From the NCBI GenBank assembly GCA_012861695.1, contig JAAOOA010000060.1, positions 7,480,454-7,544,453 of the forward strand: DNA of 64,000 nt, read 5' to 3'. Origin of the DNA: Trematomus loennbergii. Taxonomy: Eukaryota > Chordata > Actinopteri > Perciformes > Nototheniidae. Below the pieces are notes generated by a model. That model was given only the letters and a program-made list of their open reading frames with translations. It did no database searches and was not told where the DNA came from. This document shows, piece after piece, positions 12,641-24,200 of this stretch. The first letter of the stretch is position 1. Each line of letters begins with the position of its first letter. The position numbers and the translations under genes were made by a program.

Positions 12641-13760
12641 CTATCAGAGCTGCAGGGATGAGTCCCAAAAACTCACTTCCTGTCCCCTGGTCTGGAGGTT
12701 AATGGGTTTCTGAATGTGTTTTTTGGTCAGAAATAAGGTCTGTGGTTTACACAAGCTGAAGAGATGTCAACGTTTTGTTCTACGACATCAAATACGTCAG
12801 TAATACCCCACTGGTGGATTTAAAAACAGAGGTTGCTAACAAGTGTCTAAATGAGACGACTAAACGCCATCACGCCCAACGTTAGCCACCTTTAGCTTAG
12901 CGGTGGTGATGTGAAGTCATGTGACCATGCTGTAGTTCCTTTATAGCCCAACTTAGCCACCTTAAGTTTAGCGTGGTGACGTGAGAACCCAGTCTCACGG
13001 CATTTCGTGTTATTGTCACGAAATTAATTTAATCTATTGATTCGTGTTCACCAACACGATTTTTCCCTTTTTTTTCGTGTCACACAGAACGATTTTTAAA
13101 TGCTGTATTTCTATTGGTAGTATGTTTCGTGCTGCAACACGTCTTTCTGTCCGGTCGGGTCTTGGAAGACCAGAAGCTGTGTGGTTCATAAAAACATGTT
13201 CTTACTCAATATCTTACCCTAAGCATAACCCTATCCTTTTATTTTAAATTGTATAATGTCTGAGTTTTTTTTACGTCAGTGAGGAAAAGAAATGTCTCAG
13301 AGCCTCAGAATACTGACATCTGTATTTGATGTCATCTTTTTTTCCTTCTAATTTGTTATTTGGTGCAGGCACGAAACTACTACCAATAGAAATACATTGC
13401 TTCTAAATCGTTCTGTGTCAGAACACTGAAATCTGTATTTTTTTAAATGTCTTTTCCTTCTAATTTGTTATTATTTACATTGCTTTTAAATCGTTCTGTG
13501 TGACACGAAAAAAATGGCGAAATCGTGTTGGTGAACACGAATCAATAGATTAATTTCGTGACTATAACACGAAATGCCGTGAGACTGTGTTGGACGTGAA
13601 GTCATGTGACCGTGCTGTAGTTCCTTTATAGCCAACATTAGCCACCTTTAGCTTAGCGGTGTGTACTGAAGTCATGTGATCGTGCTGTAGTTTCTTTATA
13701 GAATATTAGCTTTTACTTCAGAAATCATAAGTGTTGTTAATATGTGGAGATTATCCTGCT
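12641..13760 (-). mobile_element. Diverged copy (third) of the long-TIR element seen at 36688 and 53243
   Basis: Left-end text CAGGGATGAGTCCCAAAAAC and ACTCACTTCCTG, then AAATAAGGTCTGTGG, matches the reverse complement of the right end of the 36688 copy in the same order. The right-end text ATGTGGAGATTATCCTGCTG matches that element's other half. In between, a block of about 72 bp (TTAGCCACCTTTAGCTTAGC ... TTCCTTTATAGCC) is present three times (12878, 12949, 13634). The middle one is broken by another TIR element. A LINE begins just after the right end. Confidence 0.6.
12987..13591. mobile_element. Long-TIR DNA transposon-like element, about 605 bp
   Basis: The left end CAGTCTCACGGCATTTCGTG and its neighbours are inverted at the right (CACGAAATGCCGTGAGACTG). 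The TIRs run about 110 bp and include TTCGTGTTCACCAACACGAT and a TTTTTTCGTGTCACACAGAA segment. Both flanks carry GACGTGA, suggesting a 7-9 bp target duplication. No coding capacity seen. Superfamily undetermined. Confidence 0.7.
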
Positions 13761-13802
13761 GAACTAAACGTGTAAGTTTACACCGGTGCCCCTCAAGGCT
13801 GC

Positions 13803-15178
13803 GTGCTCAGCCCTCTCCTCTACTCCCTGTTCACTCACGACTGCATGGCCACACACAGCTCCAACACCATCGTGAAGTTTGCTGACGACACGACCGTCAT
13901 CGCCAGATCACAGACGATGACGACGGCGTACAGAGAGGAGGTCGAAAACCTGACATCTTGGTGCAGGATAACAACCTCCACTCAACGTCAGCAAAACAAA
14001 GGAGCTGATTGTGGATTACAGAAGCAGCAGGGAGAGGGACACGCCCCCATCGCCATCAATGGGACTACGGTGGAGAGAGTCAGCAGCTTCAGGTTCCTTG
14101 GTGTCCACATCACTGAGGACCTGACATGGACTCTTCACACCACCACCATCACCAAGAACTCGACAGCGGCTCTTCTTCCTCCGCAGGCTGAGGAGGTTCA
14201 ACATGGATCCAGGATACTCTGCAACTTCTACAGGTGCACCATAGAGAGGATCCTGACCTTCTACAGGTGCACCATAGAGAGATCCTGACCTTCTACAGGT
14301 GCACCATAGAGAGCATCCTGACCTTCTACAGGTGCACCATAGAGAGCATCCTGACCTTCTACAGGTGCACCATAGAGAGCATCCTGACCTTCTACAGGTG
14401 CACCATAGAGAGTCCTGACCTTCTACAGGTGCACCATAGAGAGCATCCTGACCTTCTACAGGTGCACCATAGAGAGTATCCTGACCTTCTACAGGTGCAC
14501 CATAGAGAGTATCCTGACCTTCTACAGGTGCACCATAGAGAGCATCCTGACCTTCTACAGGTGCACCATAGAGAGGATCCTGACCTTCTACAGGTGCACC
14601 ATAGAGAGCATCCTGACCTTCTACAGGTGCACCATAGAGAGCATCCTGACCTTCTACAGGTGCACCATAGAGAGTCCTGACCTTCTACAGGTGCACCATA
14701 GAGAGCATCCTGACCTTCTACAGGTGCACCATAGAGAGCATCCTGACCTTCTACAGGTGCACCATAGAGAGCTCCTGACCTTCTACAGGTGCACCATAGA
14801 GAGGATCCTGACCTTCTACAGGTGCACCATAGAGAGGATCCTGACCTTCTACAGGTGCACCATAGAGAGTATCCTGACTGGCTGCATCACGGCCTGGTAC
14901 GGCAGCTGCACCGCCCTCAACGTAAGGCTTTACAGAGGGTGGTGAAAACTGCACAGCACATCACCAGGACGGAGCTGCCATCCATGGAGGACCTTTACTC
15001 CCAGCGGCTCAGGAAGAAATCCCTCCGGATTATCAAAGACCCCCATCACCCCAGCCACAAACTGTTCTTTCTGTTGCCGTCTGGCAGACGTTACCGCAGC
15101 ATCCTGGCAAAACACAAAAAGATTCGGAGACAGTTTCTTCCCGTGGGCAGTGAGACTGTTAAACAATTGAACTGCTGA
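13803..15178 (+). pseudogene. LINE ORF2 fragment (reverse transcriptase), frameshifted and array-expanded
   Basis: This is the coding part of the LINE. Open segments are 13803-14288 and 14789-15178 in different frames. FADD sits at residues 26-29 of the first segment. The peptide block FYRCTIESILT, once per normal element, is present in about 20 tandem copies, some 2-3 bases short, which destroys the frame. The stop TGA at 15176 is the natural C-terminus. Ancestrally this protein copied the element's RNA; this copy cannot. Confidence 0.8.
14226..14878. repeat. 33-bp minisatellite inside the LINE, 20 copies
   Basis: The 33-bp unit carries TACAGGTGCACCATAGAGAG and ATCCTGACCTTC, equal to 11 codons of the LINE protein. 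I count 20 ACCATAG landmarks from 14239 to 14868. Unit variants: GCATCC, GGATCC, GTATCC, and short TCC units. Confidence 0.95.
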
Positions 15179-15349
15179 AACAATTTCATAACATTCATCT
15201 GCTACTTAGTAATATATATCTACTATCTAATATATATCATTACAATAACTTGTATATAGACTCGGACTGCACTATTCCACTTTTATTTCTCTCTCACTTT
15301 ATTTAGAACTATTTTTCTTTTGTATTACTTTTACTATCTGTATTATTAT

Positions 15350-17018
15350 TAGTGTTGCACGTGTACCGATACTTGAAAGGTACCGCGATACCCTGCCGTT
15401 AAAAAACGTTACGATTCCTCCGTTTCATTAGTCTCGGTACTTTAAGAATGACGGGGAAAAGTACTCTGTTTTTAATAAGAGCCGTGTGTGTTCAGCGCTC
15501 TGCTTCCACTCCCTGCAGCCGTGCCTGCAGCCCCTCCCCTCTCAAGCACGCTCTAAGTGCCTCCCCTCTCTCATGCACGCGCTAGCTGAGAAAACGAGAA
15601 GCATGGCTGCAAGTGGGAGTGAAACTGCCGCTGCGCCTCGGCTTGTTGACAAAAGAGACGCCAGAAGTGAAATTGGAAGTATTTGAGCTATATCTCTGAC
15701 AGTGAGGGCAAGCCTACGGACACCACGAGGCCTGTCTGTAAGACATGTTTTAGATAGGGATGTCCCGATCCGATCACGTGATCGGGGATCGGAGCCGATC
15801 GGGAGAAAAAAATCGGGGATCGGAATTTTTTTTTTTTTTTTTTTTTTTTATAAAATATTTTTATACATTTTATTTAATGTTACAAACAAAAATGACCATG
15901 TTCACGTCTTAAAGTCATCCTGAGGCCTTAGTTTGGGTTAAAATTACACAACATCATGTATGTGTTGCTTCTTTTGGGCTTGTTTTCATAGACCTGGTTG
16001 CTTATTTCTCTCAAATCTGGCAACAGAGTGGGCAGGGCGCAGTGTCTAGCAGTAAGCTAACAAGAGGCTACGTTCAGCTGGTGCCTCGGAGTCGGGACAG
16101 AGAAAATGTCAGGAGTTTGGAAGTATTATAAAATTGAAAGCGAAGGCAGTGTAACAGCCAGATGCAATGTTTGCAAGGCGGAGGTTCCGCGTGGTGGAAA
16201 GAACAGAGCTACGTTCAACATGACCAATCTAATACAAACACCACCAACAACAACACGACGAGTACACAGCGGCCACTCAGGTAACGGCACTGAAACAAAC
16301 CGACACTTTCAGAGACTTTAAAAGGAAAGAGAAACTACCCCAGAACAGCCAAGATAGCTGAATCATCGCGTTGGATGACCAGCCGTTATCTGTTACCTTT
16401 TTTTTCCATTTAATGCATTGCATAAAGATCGGATCGGGAAAAATCGGTATCGGCAGATTGTCAAAATCAAATGATCGGAATCGGATCGGGAGCAAAAAAG
16501 GTGATCGGGACATCCCTAGTTTAGATCCTGCAAACCCAGCACCTCGCCGACCGGCATCCAGAGCTGTTTAAAGAATTTAAAGACAGATAGGTTAGCTGTG
16601 ATAGATAACATAATGACATCATGCTCAAGCCCATGCCCTCAAATCTAAGTCAAACAAGTGTCATTTATTTTTGACAAACGAACGTTTTCGTAGTTTACAG
16701 GCAATTAATGGCAATGATAACTGTCTAATATGGCTATCTTTTTAGCTAACTTACCAATGTGGCTAACATCTGCAATGTACATTGTGTCAATAATTATTTA
16801 TATTACTGTATTATTAATGTTTATAAATATAAATGTATAATAAAATAAAGTTAACTATCAAAGAAATCACATAAACTCAAGTATAAAGAAGAGACCATGT
16901 TGTAAGAAAACACAGATAAACTACAATTTTATTGATCATGAAAATAATAAAAGAAAAGTATCGAAAAAGAATCGGAATCGCAATTCTTGACCAAAATGTT
17001 GGTATCGTGACAACACTA
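15350..17018 (+). mobile_element. hAT-type transposon A inserted in the LINE 3' UTR
   Basis: Terminal inverted repeats TAGTGTTGCACGTGTACCGA (left) and, reverse-complemented, TAGTGTTGTCACGATACCAA (right). Flanks ATTATTAT (15342-15349) and ATTATTGT (17019-17026) make an 8-bp target duplication with one mismatch, as in hAT elements. An ATG at 15603 opens MAASGSETAAAPRLVDKRDA, leading to KPTDTTRPVCKTCF, the first half of a BED-type zinc finger. That finger is cut by element B at 15755 and resumes after 16518 (CKPSTSPTGIQSCL). No transposase core remains. Confidence 0.8.
15755..16518 (+). mobile_element. hAT-type transposon B, copy 1, nested in element A
   Basis: Ends TAGGGATGTCCCGATCCGAT and, inverted, GTGATCGGGACATCCCTA. 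Flanks GTTTTAGA and GTTTAGA are an 8-bp target duplication with one T lost. It encodes a BED-finger start at 16106 (MSGVWKYYKIESEGSVTARC, then NVCKAEVPRGGKN). Further on is the broken remnant ALDDQPLSV, a hAT transposase motif. Most of the transposase gene is deleted, so it is non-autonomous. It is 764 bp. Confidence 0.88.
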
Positions 17019-17120
17019 ATTATTGTGTTGCATTGTTGGAGAAGCCTGTGACCTAAGATTTCCAATGACATAATTACTCTGTAGCTATGTTAGTTTGACA
17101 ATAAAGAACCTTGAACCTTG
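17019..17120 (+). mobile_element. 3' end of the split LINE
   Basis: After the hAT target duplication the LINE text resumes as TTGTGTTGCATTGTTGGAGA, then GCCTGTGACCTAAGATT. It ends in GACAATAAAGAACCTTGAAC plus a short repeat, a typical 3' end of fish LINEs. A second copy of the same tail fragment lies at 49065-49135. Confidence 0.75.
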
Positions 17121-18466
17121 AAGTATAAACGTTGAGATTATTTTCTGCAATAATCCAAAATCACATGGAGAAATCCCATGATTATTTTGTCACTGCAGCA
17201 CTTGTTTTTGCTACGACACAAACCTCTCCATCACACAGTGTGAACGTTTTACTACGAACAGCAACACGTTACAGACGGCCTCAGATAGTAAATCTCCTTC
17301 ATGGACCCTTGCTTTAATATCCCAGTGATTTTCCTGCGTCTCCTCGGGCCCTCCAGTCATATTTTCTATTTCTGAAAAAAGCTTCAAGAGAGGAGAAAAA
17401 CACTTCCATTATTCCCCCCCGCTGCCTATAATTTGGGATGCCTATAAATAAAAGCCTTTGAAGCTCAGTGCTTCCATGTCATCAATAACTGTTTGCTTTT
17501 GTAAAATTGAAATTGCCTTCTTTGTTGCTTTGCTCTGCCTTCTCGCAGCAGTCGGTCGCAGTTCTGTCTCCATTGGATCTTTCACAGAAGGTCAACAGAG
17601 ATGGGTGTGAGGATATTTTTAAATAGCACACAAAGGAACAAACAGCTGTGTTTTCACAGATTGTAGACGTGGTTTTGAATCAAACAGCTGACAGCAAAGT
17701 CATGACGGAGGGAGATGTGTGCTCTATGAAAGGTGACGAATCGTCTCCTGCAGTTTTTCAGAACAGCAGAATAAACCAGACTGGCCCTCGATCTGCAGAA
17801 CAATGGGCATTTGCCTTTTAAAAGTATAATGCACTCTACCTTTACTTGTAGTTTTTAAAAAGGATGTCGAATAAATCATCCCGGTAGCTTTGAAGGAGTC
17901 CATCAATAAAGTTCCATAAAGTGTAGAGAGATAGTCAAAAAGATGTTTTGATTTTGATGCTAGAGGTATCGCTGAATTGAAATCCCTCTCTAGACTCGCA
18001 GACCGAGGCATTGCAAAAACGTTCATAAAAAGTTCTCCAATGTGCTCACGGTGCTTGCGTCCAGACTTTAAGCGCACCAGGTGAGTCCTTTATTATCCAA
18101 AGAAAAGTCATCCCTGCATGTCAAACTTTCCAGATTCAAACTATACAATCACACATCTGCAGAAACAAACATGACAGATATACAAACCTACCGATCGATG
18201 GATGTTTGCAACCGTCCTTTCCAAACTTTACTTTCTCAATGCTGTGAAGAAAAACAATATTTGAAGTCTGGAAAGAGTGATGGTGGTCGATCCATACTTT
18301 ATATTGTTAGACTCCCTGAGTTGAGGTACTCGTAAATTAGTACTGGGAGGGAAAAGTCTAACCAGTGCATCCTTAGATTCCAAGAACATTCTCTGAAAAA
18401 GGCTAAAACTCATCCTGAAGTCAACAAGACCAAGCAGTTCTCGGAATTAAGTGTTGGATTTCTTTA
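17121..18466. other. Intronic sequence, no gene supported
   Basis: A 117-codon minus-strand open frame (17724-18077) was examined: no recognisable domain, and its plus-strand neighbour CACCAGGTGAGTCC looks like a donor site only by chance. Left unannotated. Confidence 0.4.
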
Positions 18467-18840
18467 ATATCAGTATGTAGTGTCTCTACTTTAAAGAGTC
18501 CTCTCCTGCTGATGTTCAGGTGTATATCAGTATGTAGTGTCTCTACTTTAAAGAGTCCTCTCCTGCTGATGTTCAGGTGTATATCAGTATGTAGTGTCTC
18601 TACTTTAAAGAGTCCTCTCCTGCTGATGTTCAGGTGTATATCAGTATGTAGTGTCTCTACTTTAAAGAGTGCTCTCCTGCTGATGTTCAGGTGTATCAGT
18701 ATGTAGTGTCTCTACTTTAAAGAGTCCTCTCCTGCTGATGTTCAGGTGTATATCAGTATGTAGTGTCTCTACTTTAAAGAGTCCTCTCCTGCTGATGTTC
18801 AGGTGTATATCAGTATGTAGTGTCTCTACTTTAAAGAGTC
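18467..18840. repeat. 57-bp minisatellite, array 2 (about 6.5 copies, reverse orientation)
   Basis: Units read ATATCAGTATGTAGTGTCTC and CTGCTGATGTTCAGGTGT, the reverse complement of array 1. One unit lacks two bases (18694). Confidence 0.96.
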
Positions 18841-19469
18841 TTACATCGACATCCATAAAGCAAATCAATAGCGTCTTTCATGAAATGCACCTCCTATAAA
18901 TCTACATTTAATTAAAAGACTTTGGTTAAAAATTCACATTGTAGATTTTCTGTTAAAATGTCCAAGCAACAATTAACCTGAACCCGATACCAGGCGTTGT
19001 AGTAACATCTGTGACGTTGAAACTTCCTTAACATCCTATCATTGGAAGCATGTTTCATCATTGTTGAAGTCAATTATCCAACATACTGCAGTTTAAGTGT
19101 AAAAGAAGCTTCCATGTGAGAAATAAAGGTCCCTCTGCACTCATTACTGTTAAACAAGTGGTCAATAAAAGCCAAAGATCACCTAATGACCTTTTAAGTG
19201 GTGATCCACCAAGTGAGGTAATGCTATGAATAATTAACTGGACCCTTTATTGGTTGCATTTAAAGCAATAGGATGCATTATTTGGTATCCCCTGATTGGC
19301 TGTTGCTGCACCAGGAGAGTGTTTTAAATCTCAGATGAGCTCGATATATGGATCCAAACACTTCACCTTACAGTTTAGTGCTTTGTGGATGAGACGCAGC
19401 GAGCCGTAGACCACAGACAGGATGTGAATGTACATTGCGACAGGTGTAATATTCAGGCTGTAGTGTCAA

Positions 19470-20200
19470 TCCAAACTAACAACTCCCTGTTTTTCCCTTT
19501 GTTTTTCACCTTCTTGGCGTCATGAGGAGGTGGTGGGAGAATCGATTAATTGTAAATACAGAGCTGAACCCCAGATCAAATGCACGCTGAAGGCTCTTTG
19601 AGCATGTTTTCTCTCACTGATCCTGCTGTTATGTTAAATGTTTTTTTTCATGTATGAGTCTTCTCTGTTGATGTTACACATGGAGCTGCTGTGATGCGAG
19701 TCACATTGAGACTTGATCTGACCATTCAAGTATTATCGTATTGTATAATTGAAATCCTACTAATATACTATATATGACGCCTGGAGGGAATTTCTTCAAA
19801 TTAAGCACACACGTCCACAAGCAAAGGATGATCTAATAGATTACCGGGGTCAAAGGACACGGTCACTGCGGCCTCACATCTGTCGCATTCACGTGAACGT
19901 AATATCTCTGGAACAACTCCAACATGGAATTATATTTGGCACCATCGTCTTCTTGGACTCAAGAGTGGAAGGATTTAGAAAAACACACAAAGGTCAAAAC
20001 TCAAGATCAAGAGTTCAAAGGCTGATTCTGACAATATCACACGCATGTCTAATGGAAGAAAAGACATTTGGATTGACTTGGATGTAAAGTGCACATCGAC
20101 TGGTTGGCGGAGGAATACATTCACAAAGGGTTAGTTCTGTCCATGGTAGCATCATGTCTTTATGTGTGGATTTAGGCAGTTTGTAGGTTAGTTAGTTATT
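19470..20200 (+). repeat. Dispersed repeat, copy 1 of a local pair
   Basis: Contains GACGCCTGGAGGGAATTTCT and ends with GTTAGTTCTGTCCATGGTAG. A second copy with the same order lies at 22757-23340. The text resembles a widespread fish interspersed repeat. Both copies run into GTAGGTTAGTT, the start of a TTGG/TTAG array. Confidence 0.7.
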
Positions 20201-20204
20201 TATT

Positions 20205-20404
20205 TTTTTCAAAGGTTTTATCCTCATATGCACATAAGCTACAGTGTAGAAATGGCAATGACATTCTTCTGACCTGAGCTCTCCAACAATGCAACTATAT
20301 AATAAAATACAAAATACAAAACAAAAAATAGTGCAAAAAGTCTATATACATGTAAATAGAATATGATATGTACAAGAACAGAATATGAAATTAAATAATG
20401 TACA
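20205..20404. mobile_element. Left part of a dispersed element split by a MITE
   Basis: A-rich text up to 20404 continues after the MITE at 20790 with TTTATTGCGGTGATAAC and GTCTTATGGTCTGTGGGATA, a text common in fish LINE-related repeats. Confidence 0.4.
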
Positions 20405-20789
20405 TTAAAGGTGGGGTAGGTAAGTTTGAGAAACCGGCTCAATATCGCTAGAATTTGAAAATACACAACCGAAGAAAATCTGCCACTTCCTTACAGAGCC
20501 CCTCCTCCAACACACGAACGCGCACATGACCAATGAGGGCACGAGATAAGTTTGTGCACAGATGGAAGGCTGACAGGCAGGTAGGCCATCCAGTTATTTT
20601 AGCCGGGCCGGCTAAAATGATTGGTCGTGCTTTTTACAGAACTACGGCTTCCAGAGATGACATTTTTAATGGATTTTTTGTCAAAGCACTTCAGATATTC
20701 ATTGCTATCGGGATGTTAAGAGCATTCCATGGAATATAACAAAAAGTGTATCTCGAGCGGTTTCTCAAACTTACCTACCCCACCTTTAA
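20405..20789. mobile_element. TTAA-flanked MITE (Kolobok/piggyBac-like), 385 bp
   Basis: TTAA at both ends. The inverted repeat AGGTGGGGTAGGTAAGTTTG extends without mismatch through AGAAACCG (28 bp). No transposase. The intact TIR suggests a fairly young insertion. Confidence 0.88.
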
Positions 20790-20984
20790 GACAAAATTAA
20801 ATACGGTTTATTGCGGTGATAACTATTTATATAAATAAGTAGACAAAGATAAATAAGATGACAAACAGATGAATGTTTATCGGGCACTTTACAGAGTTCA
20901 GTGTTTAGCAGTCTTATGGTCTGTGGGATAAAACTGTCCCCAAGTCTGGTGGTTTTAGTCCTGATGTACGCCTGCCTGTAGTTT
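20790..20984. mobile_element. Right part of the element split by the MITE
   Basis: Contains GTCTTATGGTCTGTGGGATA and CCCCAAGTCTGGTGG, typical of a fish LINE/SINE-related repeat whose left half precedes 20405. Confidence 0.45.
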
Positions 20985-21330
20985 GTTGGTTTGTAAGTTA
21001 GTTGGTTAGTTTGTAGGTTAGTTAGTTGGTTGGTTTGTTGGTTAGTTTGTAGGTTAGTTAGTTGGTTTGTTGGTTGTTAGTAGTTAGTTGGTTGTTGGTT
21101 TGTAGGTTAGTTGTTGGTTAGTTGGTTGTTTGTAGGTTAGTTAGTTGGTTGGTTGGTTTGTAGGTTAGTTGTTAGTTGTTGGTTTGGTTGGTTTGTAGGT
21201 TAGTTAGTTGGTTGGTTGGTTTGTAGGTTAGTTAGTTAGTTGGTTGGTTGGTTAGTTAGTTGGTTGGTTGGTTTGTAGGTTAGTTAGTTAGTTGGTTGGT
21301 TTGTTAGTTGGTTGGTTGGTTTGTAGGTTG
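20985..21330. repeat. Degenerate TTGG/TTAG/TTTG tetranucleotide array
   Basis: Repeated GTAGGTTAGTTAGTTGGTTG-type text. A short relic of the same array follows the second dispersed-repeat copy at 23305-23370. Confidence 0.92.
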
Positions 21331-21416
21331 TTTACAGCCTCTTGCAACAGGTGTAATATTGTAGTGTTTCCTTGACAGCGGATGATGTGAGTCATCCGGC
21401 TCGATGTGCCCGCACA

Positions 21417-21525
21417 GCATTAATCTCATTAGGCTGACCAGTGTCACATTTATATTGTCTCAGCAGCCCAGCATTAATCTCATTAGGCTGACCAGTGTCA
21501 CATGTGTATTGTCCCAGCAGCCCAG
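21417..21525. repeat. 54-bp tandem duplication
   Basis: GCATTAATCTCATTAGGCTG through CAGCAGCCCA occurs twice in a row with four or five differences. Confidence 0.9.
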
Positions 21526-21819
21526 AGTTTGCCCTGCATGTTGCTCTGGCTGCTCACCAGGCTGATTACATTACTGAAGAGCAGGCAGGCTGCCCGGCCG
21601 CGCTCGTGTTGATGTTTTCACTCAGCAGATCTGAGCGAGGCGCTTAGGTCACGCTGCATGGGAATAGGCCACTTAGCAGCAAACACAAAGTAACTGCTCA
21701 TTGTTTAGACCTGCAGGCATGGCATTACAGTTTGGCTCGCCTTCGCCTCCCAAAGCCAACGTTGCAGAATAGAAAGGCCGTTCTTCACTTCAGATCAGTG
21801 GAGAGAATCTGCTGCACCC

Positions 21820-22400
21820 GGGCTTTTGGGGTTATCCAAAAGAAACGGAAAGTAATCAGGTTACTTTTATATTTTGATACTCTAATTACGGATTTCTCTT
21901 TATCCTGCAACTGGATGACTAACAGGAGGGCTACCTTTGGATACACTCTGCTTTCTGCCCTCCCACTTCGAATGAGATTTTACATTTATAAACTAAATAG
22001 GGAATACTAGCAGGATTACAGTGTTACGATGTGATCGACATATTATAGGTAGACGTACTGCATTCATTTTCTTTATGGTTTATATTTAGGCAATTCTTCT
22101 TTATTTTAAATACATTTCTTTAATAGTGCAGTAGGTGGACTCCTGATTTATTCAACAAAAAAACACTACATTATTTTTGATTAATGTATTAAGCTTAAAC
22201 AGCATTTGTAAACTATCACTGTTACTACATTTTTTATACTAAATATCCTTCTTTTCTAAGGTTACATTGATCTGCATTCCATTCGATATTGGGGTAATCC
22301 AAAAGAAACGGAAAGTAATCGGGTTATTTTGATACTCAGATTAGGTTACGGAAAACATTTTTTGAAAGTTATTGTAACAGATTACATTAACCCTGGTACT
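21820..22400. mobile_element. Paired repeat ends (AAGTAATC..GGTTA type)
   Basis: ATCCAAAAGAAACGGAAAGT appears at 21835 and 22293 in the same orientation, each followed by AATCRGGTTA and a TTTTGATACTC segment. The text resembles a common fish repeat rich in AGTAATC/GATTAC motifs. Confidence 0.45.
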
Positions 22401-22756
22401 CCTCACATTTCCAGTGAGGCTAATTTGCCCCCCCAGGGTATATATTGGATTCTCCCAATGAAGGTCAAAGGTCAGCGTGAGAGCTGCGCCTCCTCACTCT
22501 TCCTCACTAATGCAGGTCATCTCGGTTATAGAACAGATACTCAAAGACATGCTAACTGTAGAGCGACATTCAGTGACATTTAGTGACATTTAGTGATCTA
22601 AAAGTCAACTCGATCCAAAAGCCAACAATCCTTTCAGTTGTCCCCGGGCAGTGATGGTCTGATACCGACACAAATAAATATATAAGCCACAATAAAGAGG
22701 AGAAAGCTGCTCAGATAAACAGAACTACAAGAAGAGTCTGAAAGAAATACGTGATG

Positions 22757-23340
22757 TCCCTAACAAACTAACAACACCCTGTTTTGTTATTTGTTTTCCA
22801 CTTTCTTGGCGGTCATGAGGAGGTGGTAGGGAGGAGAAGTGATTCATTGCAATCATACTAAAGATACTATATATGACGCCTGGAGGGAATTTCTTCAAAT
22901 TAAGCACACACGTCCACAAGCAAAGGATGATCTAATTAGATTACCGGGGTGAAAGGACAAGGTCACTGTGGCCTCACATCTGTCGCATTCACGTGAACGT
23001 AATATCTCAGGAACAAAATGGAATTACATTTGGCACCATCGTCTTCTTGGACTCAAGAGTGGAAGATTTTTAAACTACACACAAAGGTCAAAACTAAAGA
23101 TCAATGGGAAACCATTTTTTCTGCCATATATCAAGAGTTCAAAGGTGGATTTTGACAATATCACACGCATGTCTAATGGAATAAAATACATTTTGGATGG
23201 ACTTGGATGTAAAGTGCACATCGACTGGTTGGCAGAGGCATTCATTCGCAAAAGGTTAGTTCTGTCCATGGTAGCATCATGTCTTTATGTGTCAATTTAG
23301 ACAGTTTGTAGGTTAGTTGGTTGTTTGGTTAGTTGCTGGG
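22757..23340 (+). repeat. Dispersed repeat, copy 2 of the local pair
   Basis: Same order as 19470-20200: CATGAGGAGGTGGTAGG, then GACGCCTGGAGGGAATTTCT, then ACATCGACTGGTTGGC. Indels differ between the copies. Confidence 0.7.
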
Positions 23341-24077
23341 TTAGTCTGTTGGTTTATTGGCTGGTCTGTTAACCACATTGATTGTTGATTTTTAATAATC
23401 TCTTATACAGACAATTACAACATCTATTGGATGTGTTTCCATGAACGTTGGTACAGGTATCCACGTTCCTTTCAGGATGAATTTCCACCTTTTTGTCTAT
23501 CACCATCATCATAATATTCCATCAGTCTCAGCTCTGCTTTATGTTTAGCCCTATAAGCTAACAGGTTCAAATGAAAGGGTGAACATCGTGGACCCTGCTG
23601 AAAACCAGCCTGAATAATTTTGTCTTGCTTTTGTAACAACTATAAGATGGTAACACTGCTTTTTGAACCCCCCCAAAATGCTTCAAATATTTGATACTCA
23701 AACAGTACCTGTCAGGGAATAATTCCCTGCATGTCCTCCTTCGCCCTCTGACACAGATGCTCAGCCTTGGACAGCTGCTATCTCCCTTAAGGAGGGGCTG
23801 CCCTAGCAAGTTGTTGTTATTATCAGCTTATGACCGGGCAACTCTCGGTCAGAGATAGTTATTGATGTGGGACACCTGGAACACATCCTTCTCGGGTGTA
23901 GATGACCCCGAGCCATAACTGACAACTAAAGTTCATTCAGTGCCTCAGCTGTTTAGTCTCTATTGAAGAATGTTGATTACCCTCAGCAAACTAGTTAAAA
24001 CCTCCTACCAGAGAGGAGGACCCTCAGAATTGATTTGGCATCTCTACCGCAACTCGTGGCCCGTGACATCTCTTGTG

Positions 24078-24200
24078 ATAGGGCTGCTCGATTATGGCAA
24101 AAATCATAATCACGATTATTTTGGTCAATAATTGATATCACGATTATTAAATACGATTATTCGTTGACTTTGAAAACATCAATTTATTGAACTTTAAAAC
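24078..24200. mobile_element. hAT-like element end
   Basis: TAGGGCTGCTCGATTATGGC followed by AAAAATCATAATCACGATTA is the terminal text of a common fish hAT-type repeat. I could not find the matching right end, so it may be truncated. Confidence 0.55.

Larger units (their letters stand above)
13779..15349 (+). mobile_element. 5'-truncated CR1/L2/Rex1-type LINE with reverse transcriptase remnant
   Basis: Translation gives TGAPQGCVLSPLLYSLF, then KFADDTTV (FADD, catalytic part of the reverse transcriptase palm), then VERVSSFRFLGVHITEDLTW. After an internal tandem array come KALQRVVKTAQHI, KKSLRIIKDPHHPSHKLF and FLLPSGRRYRSIL, the typical C-terminal end of this fish LINE group. The frame is broken between 13960 and 14030 and again inside the array, so this is a dead copy. 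A 3' UTR follows from 15176. The final 3' end is displaced to 17019-17120 by an inserted hAT. Confidence 0.85.

Noticed and set aside
14234..14945. Open frames over the 33-bp array (YRCTIESILTF and HHREHPDLLQV types)
   Set aside because: Shadow frames of the LINE-internal array.
17724..18077. 117-codon minus-strand frame, and a CACCAGGTGAGTCC donor-like site on the plus strand
   Set aside because: No recognisable protein similarity, no acceptor or promoter partner. A frame of this length can arise by chance in 64 kb.
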